Shown here piece after piece: positions 30,872 through 40,584 of a stretch of DNA of 64,000 bases (position 1 is its first letter; each line of letters starts with the position of its first letter). The translations under genes were made by a program, and so were the position numbers. The DNA is from Mesostigma viride (taxonomy: Eukaryota; Streptophyta; Mesostigmatophyceae; Mesostigmatales; Mesostigmataceae): the NCBI GenBank assembly GCA_009746045.1, contig RPFO01000165.1, positions 2,893,021 to 2,957,020 of the forward strand, given 5' to 3'. Under the pieces are notes generated by a model that was not told the DNA's origin, made no database searches, and saw only the letters and a program-made list of their open reading frames with translations.

Positions 30872-32697
30872 ACACCGAAAGGGTAAACCGCTCCCCCTTC
30901 CCACTGCCTCTTCCTACAATGCCTCTAAGCACTACGTGGGGGAGAGTGAGGTCAGCACGCAGACGCCAGCGTGCAACTCGCCGCCGCCGGACCTTCACTC
31001 TACAACACAAGGTGATTACGTGGTTGAATTGGCTATGGCACGGGGGGGCAGACCCTCCGCCTAAATCTGGAGGCGCGTGCTCCAGAGGAACGGCGGAGGC
31101 CCTGAAAAGGGTCAAGAAGCACTGTGAGTGGTACAGTCGCCGCGTAACCGGCGTTGCGACAGGCCCCGCAAAAGGAAGTGATCTAATCTATGGGAAATGT
31201 AATAAGTATGAACAACTTGTGGCGGAGCGGGTGAGTCTGCCGAAGCGCGAGGTGGCAGGAAAGGCGAAGCTGCTGGATTTGCTGGCGCTACGACCTAGTT
31301 GGCGAGAGGTGTACGCCAGCGAGGCCAACTGCATCAAGCCGGAGGTGGCTGCCAGTGCGAGGTATTGGAATGTACCTGCCCCCAGCCGAGGGTGCACCAT
31401 GGCGGAGTGGGGCAAGTTGATGGGGAGGGCAGCGGACGTGGGGATGGTGGAGTTCCGAGAGACGCGGCCAAAGTGGGTAGACGGATGTTTTGGGGTGGCC
31501 AAAGGAGTGGGGGAGTTAAGGCTCATTGTGAATAAGAAGTTGGGGAACGCACTGTGGGTGGACCCCCCTAAGACGGTGTTACCCCACCTGGGCATATACT
31601 CGGAGGTCTATATCAAGGGTCGGTGCTACACGGCCAAGAGCGATCTGGTCTCGTATTACTATACCATCCAAGTGCCGGAGTGGTGGTGGGATTATCAAGG
31701 GCTACCTGATGTGTGGTCCACCGATGTCGGGCTGCCGGGGCGGCGGAGGAGGGTGTGGCCAGTGCTGAAAGTGCTGGCCATGGGGCACTCCCACGCTGTA
31801 GCGCTAGGGGAAGCCATCCATGAGATGGTCCTCTATGCCACGGGCGCTTTGGATCCTAGACGGCAGGTGAACCGCCTCACAAGTGTAGGGGAGCTGACCG
31901 TGCTTCGGAATGCATGGGGTAACCCAACCGCCCTAGCCATCGAGTACAAGGAGGAGAGCACGAGGGAGATGCAAATCGACCTTGAGGACCCCCCTGCCCC
32001 TATGGTATCCATCACTATTGATGACCTGGTGGTCAGCAATGGGCGCACGTGCGAGGCGGTGAATCGCTTAATCGCGAGTGCTATTGAAGACGGGTACGCG
32101 CCTAACAACCTTGTGCCCTCCAAGGACAAGACGATCATGGCTAGCCCGGAGGGGGAGGACGAGCTAGAAGCTCTGGGTGTTGTTCACCGGCGGGATGGGG
32201 TGTTGGAGCCGACAGCTAAGCAGCTCACCCTTGTGGTTGCGCACACTCGTGTACTCCTCGAGAGGGGACGCGCTACCGCTGAGGCGCTGGCGGCCGTCGT
32301 GGGCCGGTGGGTGTGGCTGCAGATGCTCAGCCGCACTTGCTTGTCCATATGGCAGCAGAGTTTTAAGTTCATCAACCTCAAGGGGTGGGGCCAGCGAACG
32401 CGACCTTTGTGGCAAGGTGTGCGCGATGAGCTCGAGTGTGCCATGGCGTTGGCCCCCATGCTCCGTGTGGACCGGGGGGCTGCCCTGGCTCCGGTGGTGG
32501 TGGCCTCGGATGCGTCTAGTTTTGGGCAGGGGGTTGTCTACGCTGAGATGGCCCCAGCTGAGGTGACGGAATTAGCTCGGGCCCGGGAGGTGCGGGGTTA
32601 CCCAACCCTCCTCACCCCAGGTGAGGCCATGTATGCCGGGCCTAGACCCTTGACCAAGGCCGCGGAAAAGCCATCATCCACGGGCGATGGCGCGTAG
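30872..32697 (+). CDS. D1 ORF2 first part: reverse transcriptase and RNase H start
   Basis: The homologous region begins just after ORF1 stops (PLSTTWGRVRSARRRQRATR), although the frame is open back to 30481. Reverse transcriptase signatures: KGVGELRLIVNKKLGN, then AKSDLVSYYYTIQVPE, then the catalytic SITIDDLVVS. RNase H begins with VVVASDASSFGQGVVYA. The frame breaks near 32660 (GPRPLTKAAEK versus GPRPLSARAQQ in D2) and stops at 32697, whereas D2 has one uninterrupted 1084-codon frame, so D1 carries a frameshift here. ORF2 lies in the -1 frame relative to ORF1 in D1 but +1 in D2. Confidence 0.8.
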
Positions 32698-33993
32698 GGA
32701 TCAAGAGTCGCTGGCGCGATTCGACCATGCACATCAACGAGAAGGAAGTGCGGGCCGCTGTGAAGGGGGTGGAGCGCTCGGCCCGGAACCTCGGAACATG
32801 GGGTAAGCGGGTGGTGAGGTTAGTGGACTCCACTGCCGCTTTGGGCTGCTTGGCTAAAGGGCGTTCCTCTTCTTACCGGTTAAACAAGCAATGCCGCCGG
32901 TTGTGCGCTCTTACGTTGGTCACCGGCAGCCGCTCACAATGGGTCTGGACGCCAAGTGAGCTTCAGCCTGCGGATGGGCCTTCGCGGGGGCTTTCCATGG
33001 CTGCCTCGGTGGCCGGGTGGGTCCGCGATTTGACTCGCGAGGGTGTTCATCCCAATCCCGGGCCTCGGCTTGGCGCTAGCTACTTGACCCTTCTTGAGGG
33101 CAAGGTGAAGCCGGCTACTTTGATGGTTTACCATCGGGGCCTTAGGTCCTTTTTCGCATGGTGGGCGAGCCGGCGGGGTCGGGTTGGCAGCTTGTTGCGC
33201 GGCTTGACGATAGAGGAATACTATTGCGAGTATGTCGCTTGGGCGCACTCACGGTGTTACAGCCGCCAGTTGTGTGTCAATGCGCTTATGGGCCTGAATT
33301 TGTACTTTCCCCGGGAGGTGCGGGATTGGGCCTTGGCACGAAGTGTTTTGGCTGGCTGGCGCACGTTGGCACCCCCTCGTGCCCCCCCCCATTCCATGGG
33401 AGGCTGCGTTTGCGCTTGCTTGTACTATGGTGCTCCAGCGGCAGCCTCGTGCGGCTATGATGGTCATCGTTATTTTCCAACAATACCTGCGGGTATCGGA
33501 GGCGCTCAACCTGTTGGTCGGCCATGTGCGCTTGCAGCCTGATGTTCGGTTGCGGGGTTCGCAGCGGGGCGCCTTGTTGTTGATGTCAGCTAAGACGGCT
33601 AAGGGGGAGGTGCAGTCTGTGGTGATCGAGGATGTCATGACTGAGACCCTCTTGCGGGCTTGTATGCGTGGCAAGGCGGCCTGGGAGCGGGTGTTCCCTT
33701 ACGATTATGCCCAGTTCAGCCGGGTTTGGCATCAGGCCACGCAAGCTTTGGGGGTCGACACGGTGTTTACCATTCACGGGCTGCGGCATGGGGGGGCTAC
33801 CTATGATTTTTTGCGGCAGCGCAGCATGGCTGATATTCAGCATCGGGGTCGCTGGCGCAGCAGCAAAACTGTCGCCCACTATGTGGGATTGCACCGGAGC
33901 TTGGCCCTCACCCTTCCTGACGCCCTGGTTCGGGCTATCGCCGCCTGCCCCCCGCGCATTTGGCGGAGCGTCTTTTCTCTGCCTTCCTCTTAA
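32698..33993 (+). pseudogene. D1 ORF2 second part: RNase H end and tyrosine recombinase
   Basis: From 32727 the frame reads HINEKEVRAAVKGVERS and RLVDSTAALG (RNase H acidic residues) and ADGPSRG. Next comes a 2A-like GVHPNPGP (33042-33065), then a tyrosine recombinase. A second frameshift near 33390 moves the reading to the frame 33343-33993. Recombinase residues: Arg in RVSEALNLL, the HGLRHGG box, RGRW and the nucleophile Tyr in HYVGLH. The recombinase integrates the circular cDNA. Two frameshifts make D1 non-autonomous today, whereas the same region in D2 is open throughout. Confidence 0.8.
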
Positions 33994-34069
33994 GTTCCCT
34001 TCATTCTTGTCTTATGCGTCCACCGGTTTTTGTTTTGCCCCTGGCTTGGGTCGCCAGGGAGGGATGTAA

Positions 34070-34203
34070 GGGTAAGGCTAGCCTTTTTGGACATAAAGTG
34101 TTCCCATGGGTAAGGATGGCCAGTTGAGGGCCACTTCCCGATGTGCTCTACTTATTGTTTTAATAAAGAGTCTGGTTACCTTGGAGTTCCACGGTTAATA
34201 GAA
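34070..34203 (+). repeat. B1 repeat of D1
   Basis: 134 bp, same as 34616-34749. Contains AATAAA (TTTTAATAAAGAGTC), the probable poly(A) signal, and ends CACGGTTAATAGAA joined directly to A2. Confidence 0.9.
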
Positions 34204-34582
34204 TCGGGGTTCTCTGAACATAGTTTCTTTATAGTGATACGGAAGGGGAGCCGCTGATGCTAGGTGAAATAGAGCTGGGTGATGTGATCGTAATAAGGTT
34301 GATTAGGCTTCTAGTGTACGAGTATTACGGATGATATGGCCTAATTGTTGCGGCCCATACCTTGACGGTGTGCTGAGTACCTTGACGACGGATTTTTGCG
34401 TCTAGGTTCTCCTAGCAGATCTGTGATTGCGGACGGGTTTGCAACAAGCAATGTCTGAAGTAAAACTTGACGGCTAAAACTGTTTAGAGGCCGTTGCCGG
34501 ATCTGGCCGTTGGTAGAGAGCCGTTGGCCTTGAAACACGATAAAAGCTTGCTCACCTAGCTCATGGCGGTCTCTTTTGTTTT
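34204..34582 (+). repeat. A2 repeat of D1
   Basis: Uninterrupted copy of the A repeat, which defines the insertion site of the ~620-bp element in A1. Confidence 0.9.
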
Positions 34583-34615
34583 CCCACCCGCCCTCCCTGT
34601 GTGTTGCCTGTTTGG

Positions 34616-34749
34616 GGGTAAGGCTAGCCTTTTTGGACATAAAGTGTTCCCATGGGTAAGGATGGCCAGTTGAGGGCCACTTCCCGATGTGCTCTACTTA
34701 TTGTTTTAATAAAGAGTCTGGTTACCTTGGAGTTCCACGGTTAATAGAA
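34616..34749 (+). repeat. B2 repeat of D1 (right end of the element)
   Basis: 134 bp identical to B1, separated from A2 by about 33 bases. Right boundary TTAATAGAA. Confidence 0.9.
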
Positions 34750-36579
34750 AATACATTCTAAGCTACTTCCTGCAAGGGTGGGAATGTAAACAACACTTGC
34801 TCTAGGTGCACTAGGGCACCTGCACCCCCCAGAGTCTCGGGCAACACCCAGCTAAGGGGAGCCCGTCATAGGTGGGGAAGATCAGCAAAGCTATACAAGA
34901 GCTAGAGCGTGGCATCTCAGCAGAGAGCAGCTCTCTGCATGGGCACAACATAACTAGATAAAGCTAGGCATCATCTGGAGTGTGGCACATCATAGGCACA
35001 CATGTACATGGCTAAATGAGACTCGTGAGTCAGCTGGTATAGAGCCTGTAGGAGGCTTACATGTACATGGCCACGGTCTATCTATTCTACACTACTACTG
35101 CTGTATTCCCCCAAGCTGGGGCGTCTGGAGTCGTTGGGGCCGCGGGGGTCGCATGCCAGGGCTTGTGGCCGACGTAGATGGCCGCGTGTTACGGCCCAGA
35201 CCTTTGTATGGGCGTAACAATGCCTTCAATAAATAAGTCGACAGTCAATTGTTATTCGTTTAGGACTTTCGATAGCTCGCTTTCATAGTCCGCCGGGCTA
35301 TAGGACTCAATTCGGGACTTCTTTGGGAATTTGTCCTAAGTTCGGGACTTTGTGTGTTTATTTGGTACTTTGTGTGTTTCGGACCAATTATTTTGGGCCT
35401 AGCCACAAGTACGAGATCTTCTAGGGGCCGGGCCGGCCCTAGACGTCATACAGAACCTATTGGGGCTTGACGGCAGTATCTGGAAGATCGGCGCGCATGT
35501 CGGCGCGCCTGCACACCAACTTGCCAGCTTGGTAGCGCAGCTAGGTGAAATTGGTCTGAGGACGATGGACTCTCTCTCTTTGGTTTGATGATTAATGAAA
35601 CGAGTGTTGACGACTCTCTCAGACCAAGGGGCACTAATCCGGATGTCATTTGCCTCATGACATGACGTGTTATATAGCTAGATTAATTAATCATGCTATA
35701 AGGCCTAGCTGAGGATAAACCGCTGCTCAGTTAGTCAATCTACTGCGATCTTTGCTTGCTATCGCGGTACGCGCCGGGATGCGCGGCTATGCCGGCTTAT
35801 TAAACTGCACCTTGTACTAGATTAGATCTTTCGCACCATCCGGATCGGGATGTAACACTGGATCGGAGGTAGTTCTAGAGGTTTTCCACAGGTGCTCGCG
35901 AAGAGCCCTTGTGTTTAAGCCGCTAGGTGCATTCTTAATAGCGCAGGGCCTGCGCAGGGCCGGCCCAATATTTAGTGAGATAGAAAGCCGAGTTCGACCC
36001 GCCAGCCTGGGAAACTGGCTGTGGTGAACGGCGGCATCGTCTAGCTGAAAGGGCGGTCATAGGATCGGGCTTAGAAGCATCTCCTGTCGACTGGGCACCG
36101 ACGGGGAGCTCGGCTCTGCATCACACAAGGAATCGGCGCCACAAGCCAGGGAGAAAGTCGGCTGCGCAACGCCAAGGTATGTTTTGTCATGCAGTATGTG
36201 GTAGTCGCTTGCAGCCAACCGCCTTGCTCCGTCTCTCTTTATACCTGCACGCGTAGGAGGTGAGGTGATGTGCGCCCATCCTTGTTGTTTTGTTTGTGAA
36301 TTGTCGTTTCCTGTGACGTATTGTGACTAGCGTCCTGGCTGCGAAAGCTGTGGGCGCTGGTAGGGTGGTTTCCGTGGCTTCGTCCTTGCGAAAAGGCGGG
36401 CAGTTATCACGGAGGCTACCCTCTTGTATGGAATTAGGAGCGCGAAGCTCCTGATTTCTGTGATAGTGATTAGGTTAGAGCCAGTTGGCATCCCCCCCTT
36501 GTGACAGGTCACACACTAGAGGTAAAAAGGTTCCTTTCTCTTTTCTATCTCTGTCTGCTGGCAATAGACGACATGTGTG
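34750..36579. other. Non-coding stretch, probable leader region of the Gypsy-like element
   Basis: No gene. Repeated TTCGGGACTT(T/C)-type words lie at 35310-35390. AATAAATAAG at about 35228 resembles a poly(A) site. A 5' LTR is expected here, but no matching 3' LTR was found right of 45600. GTATGTT after GCCAAG (about 36178) resembles a splice donor. Confidence 0.35.
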
Positions 36580-37010
36580 ATGGCTAATAGTAATAATAGA
36601 AATAATATTAGATATAATAATGGAGCACTTGGGCCGGGTTGGGATAGTGATGTATCTAGGCAACTTTACTATGCTGTGGCACATGATGGAGGCACAGGGA
36701 AAGTAGGTATTTTCTATACGGCTGGGTAGACTGCAAGAACTATATAGTGGATAGGCATAGGGCTATCTTTAAGGGATTCAAGACAGCATGGGAAGCAGAT
36801 AGGTTTATCCAGGAATACATGACACGTCCAGTAGGCTTGCACGTAGAGGCACCACCTCAGGAGATTAGGACTCGCCCAATGCCTAGGGGCCGTAGCTATG
36901 CACCCAATAGTGCAACAGTAGAGAGCAGGACGGGGGACACACAGGCTGTCACAGTCACGTTCAGCCACCTCACTGTCAGCACCCCACCTAGGCAGCCACC
37001 TAGTTTCTAG
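36580..37010 (+). pseudogene. ORF with RNase H1 hybrid-binding-like domain, copy 2
   Basis: An ATG at 36580 opens MANSNNRNNIRYNNG..., leading to QLYYAVAHDGGTGKVGIFYT. The frame stops at 36727-36729, but a one-base frame change near 36715-36722 continues the domain: YGWVDCKNYIV, then AIFKGFKTAWEADRFI, ending at 37010 after a Pro-rich tail. The two halves together cover the YAV..G...GI..., K.F.T...A..F pattern of hybrid-binding domains. The frameshift breaks it. It lies 160 bp before the Gypsy gag start at 37170. Copy 1 at 25919-26326 is not frameshifted inside the domain. This suggests a leader ORF that belongs to these retroelements. Confidence 0.5.
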
Positions 37011-37169
37011 AGAAGTAGAGTACTAATCATAGCTTACTATATAATAGCTACATTAGCAGAATAACGTAGGGCAGTCGCTTGGTTGATTGCTTGTGGGCAT
37101 GTGCATGGCATTTTCCTCCTTCTTCCTCTCTCCTTCCTTCCTTCTCTTGTGGATGTGGTACTGGTAAAC

Positions 37170-39288
37170 ATGCCGCGGGGTAAAAAGAAGGTACACGGCA
37201 CGACTAGGAGTCATTCCGAGGATGGAGGTGCAGACTTGGATAGGCAGGGCAGCCCAGAGTACCAGGTACAGGAGGTATCACAACAGGGCTCGTCCTACCA
37301 GCAAGGCAGTCCTGTAGGTCACCCAGGTGAGCTGGCTAGTACCTCCCGTGAGCCGCGAAGGCCACGAGGAGCGGATAGGATGGATAACAGGGAGGAATAC
37401 CAGCCGCAGCGAATGCAGGCTGAGTATAACCAGCTGATGGAACGGGTTGGGGAGAATGAGACCCGGCCCAGATCGAATCCCACGAGTGCAGCCCAGTACC
37501 AGTCAGTGCAGCCGCGGCAACACCCGCCCGGGCAGCCGCAGCAGCACCCCGTGCAGTCCCCACAGCAGCATTCGGAACCGCAACAGCCGTTGCCGCAGCA
37601 GTGGCAGCAGCAGCCAGTACAGCAGCAGCAGCCACCGCCGCCGCAGCAGCAACAGTGGCAGCAGCAGCCAGTACAGCAGCAGCAGCCACCGCCGCCGCCG
37701 CAGCAACAGTGGCAGTAGCCACAGCAGCTTCCGCCGTTGCAGCAGCAGCAGCAGCCGCTAAGCCAGCCGACCGGGTCGCAGATGTTTGGTCCGCTTAGTC
37801 AGAACGCGACCTATTATCACGCGCAACGTGCCCAACGATTACAACATCCCTGGGCGAGCGGTCGACGGGTTTCTTTTGGCAGTGACCTGCAGTCCAATGC
37901 GACATCGCAGTGGACCCAGGCAGAGGCTAGGGTCCCACCGCCGGTATACGATGAGGGTGGGCCCGCGTCGTCCCATCCGGCGCGCAATGTCCCAGCAGCC
38001 GGACCTGCGCGGCCGAGCGTGTCGCATGGCAATAACCTCAACTTGAGTCGCATGGCACCCAGTGATCCTGGCTACGCGCATCCCTCGTCTGTCTGGCTAC
38101 AACGCAGCGCGACTAGGTCAGCGCCTGCATCGGCAGATGACTCGTTGTCGATCTTTAATGTTCCGCCGTATCGCGCAGTGGGCGGACCTCGGGCCGACGC
38201 GTTTAAGGCGCCGCCCATGCCTGACTTTAAACCAGTGCCCAAGCTGCGCGCGACTATGAACCCTCGCGAGATCGACGAATGGACGCGTATGTGGGTACAG
38301 ATCTACTGGGCGTGGTGCAACCACAATGGGTGGGAGCTAGCTACCGAGGTTCTTATCTCCTACGTCGTCACAAACTGCACGGATCCCTCAGTGGTCGGCA
38401 TTATTACTCAACTGTGAGAGTGTCGCGTCGCGCTTGTACCCTCGCACAGTAGAGGAGCTACTAGAGCGCATTGAGCGCAAGCTGGTGCCCCCTGACTGGA
38501 AGCTCCACGAGCGTCTGGCTTTTTCCAAGCTACGCCAAGGCACCACGCCGTTCCGCGAGTTTCTGACAGAGTTTGAAGCATTCTCGGCTCGCATTGAGGA
38601 CTTGACCTGGACCGAATATAGGGCGCGGTTCATTGAGGCGCTGAGCCCGGAACTCCTAGATGAGGTGCTAAAGCGCTTTGCTGAGATACCGTGGGAGCAG
38701 TGGGATGTGATCGAGATCCAGCAGTACCTTCTAAAGGTGTCAGATGTGCTCGCACGCCGCCGCGCAGCGGTCACCTATCGGCATGGTGGTGCTGCACCGC
38801 GTCGCATCCACTTCACTACGGTGGATCAAGACGGGTCCTCTGAGGACATTATCGTCCACGAGCAGGAGGACGCCGACTATGAAGCGCCCCAGGTCAATGC
38901 AATCGATGCGTCCAAGGCGCGATGCTTCCGGTGCGGTGAGGTCGGTCATCTCAAGAAGGACTGCACGCGACCACCACGGGATTGCGATCGTGGCGACGAG
39001 CAGACGTTACCCCGTTTCTCCGGGCCTGCCTTCGGTAAGCGCCCGGAACAAGCACGGCGCCCAGACCGGCCTCGCAACGCGGGCGAGCGCGCAGCCAAGC
39101 TGCAGGACGCCCGGCAGCGTCCCACGCAGCACCAGACGCCCCGCGCTACGGGTCCTTCGTTCCAGCGGGTGAACCGCGAGTTGAATGAGTTGTTCTCACA
39201 GCAACAGGACTCAGGTAATGGCGCCTCGGGGGTTATGGATGGCAAGGCGGTCGCCGGCTATGGGCATGCATGGCGACGAGGAGGATGA
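37170..39288 (+). pseudogene. Gypsy-like gag with Gln-rich region and zinc knuckle
   Basis: Starts MPRGKKKVHGTTRSHSEDG. A Gln/Pro-rich tract follows (about 37500-37760, CAG/CCG repeats), with an in-frame TAG at 37716-37718 inside it. The same frame then continues to 38417, where a frameshift leads into the capsid-like segment (EELLERIERKLVPPDWKLHE..., TPFREFLTEFEAFSARI), typical of retrotransposon gag domains. One CCHC zinc knuckle, CFRCGEVGHLKKDC (~38930), follows. It ends at 39288 in an Arg/Gly-rich tail. Two disabling changes make it a pseudogene. Confidence 0.75.
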
Positions 39289-39553
39289 GGTAGAGGGGGA
39301 AGAGTGGACCGGGCGGTCGAACGAGGCGGTCTCCCGGCCCTCCGTTCCTCGTGCGTAGTGTCCCTGCCTACACGGATAGAGGTAGATGTAGGACAGGTAG
39401 ATAAGGTAGCGCAAGTCAATAACGTCGCGCAGATAGACAGCTTAGATAAGGACACCCCGTTGGTAGCGGATACCATGCAGCGCGGGCGCAGAATCAGTCG
39501 TTACAATAGATAGTCGCTCCCCGCTTGTAGCGAATACAAGCGCGGATGCATCC

Positions 39554-40584
39554 TTGGGCGAGACTTCTGCCCCAAGCACGCAGCCGGCCACGGGTAGCGC
39601 AGCGAGCTCCAACCAGCCTACGCGCGCAACTCCGGCTGGTACCCGCAACTTGCTCCTTTTTAGGGGAGGTCTGGCTGTACCGGGATCAGCATTAGACCCC
39701 TACCTCAAGGACAAGACCGTCATGGACCTGCAGTTCATGGTGGACACGGGTGCGTCTACGTCGTTCATCAACGAGGAATTGGCGCGTCGCGCAGGATACG
39801 ACATCCGGCCACATGCGACAGTGGTGAATGTGACCTATTCAGATGGTCGCAAGAGCCCCTCGCCTGGTCGGGTTGATATCAAGGCTGTGATTCAAGGCAT
39901 CCCTGTGGAGCTCACAGCCACGGTCGCACCGCTGGGAGCTGCGGACATCATCATCGGCATCGACTGGCTGGACGCGCAGGATGTGGACATTAGCATTCGG
40001 CGTCGCGTGGTGTGGTTCCCTGACGGTTCCTTTTGGAGTCCTGTCAGCGAATACCAAGTGCAGGGCCCCGACGTGCATAACATCACGCACGAGCGGGAAG
40101 TCACCCAGCCCCGCAACGCCTCGCAGATCCTCATGAGCCTCAAGTCACTGGAGAGTAAGATGCGTCGAGGCAAGGAGTACTACATGTACCGTCTGGACCT
40201 CTCCAACATAGAGGTTCTCCTTAATGAGATCGGCGTGGGGTTTACACCCGAGGAGACGGAGCGTTATAACGCGGTTCTAGCGCGACGGGCGAAGCTCTTT
40301 GACGAAAGCAAGCAGGAGTTTCCCCCGCACCGCTCAGTGCTCCACCGCATCCAGGTGAAGGAGGGCTACGGTCCCACGTCTTCCCCCATGTACCGCATGG
40401 GTCCAGTTGAGCTGGTGGAGCTGAGGAAGATCTTGATGGCGCTCTTGGAGCGGGGTCTCATAGAGCCTAGCAACAGCCCCTTCTCGGCTGGTGTGCTATT
40501 GGTCCCTAAGCCTGGGGGCAAGTGGCGGCTCGTCACGGACTACTAAAAGCTCAATGCTATCACGGTTAAGTCCAAATACCCCCT
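39554..40584 (+). pseudogene. Gypsy-like pol, part 1: protease and start of reverse transcriptase
   Basis: Protease: LQFMVDTGASTSFINEELA, with the canonical DTGA motif, then ADIIIGIDWL (the retropepsin Gly-containing segment). A linker with MRRGKEYYMYRLDL leads to the reverse transcriptase N-terminus (PTSSPMYRMGPVELVELRK, FSAGVLLVPKPGGKWRLVTDY). The next codon, normally Arg in Y-R-K-L-N, is TAA (40544-40546), a nonsense mutation. The reading continues KLNAIT...KYPL up to the insertion at 40584/40585 and resumes with PRIDD at 42911. Confidence 0.8.

Larger units (their letters stand above)
28740..34749 (+). mobile_element. PAT/Kangaroo-like tyrosine-recombinase retrotransposon D1
   Basis: Split direct repeats are visible in the order A1 (28740-29741, interrupted by a 618-bp insertion), ORFs (29813-33993), B1 (34070-34203), A2 (34204-34582), B2 (34616-34749). 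A1 and A2 share TCGGGGTTCTCTGAACATAG at the start and GGCGGTCTCTTTTGTTTT at the end. B1 and B2 are 134 bp each. This A1-B1-A2-B2 layout is the hallmark of PAT-like DIRS elements, which integrate by tyrosine recombinase without target duplication. ORF order is gag-like, RT-RNase H, tyrosine recombinase. No methyltransferase domain is seen. A relative in opposite orientation is D2 (51654-57155). Confidence 0.9.
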
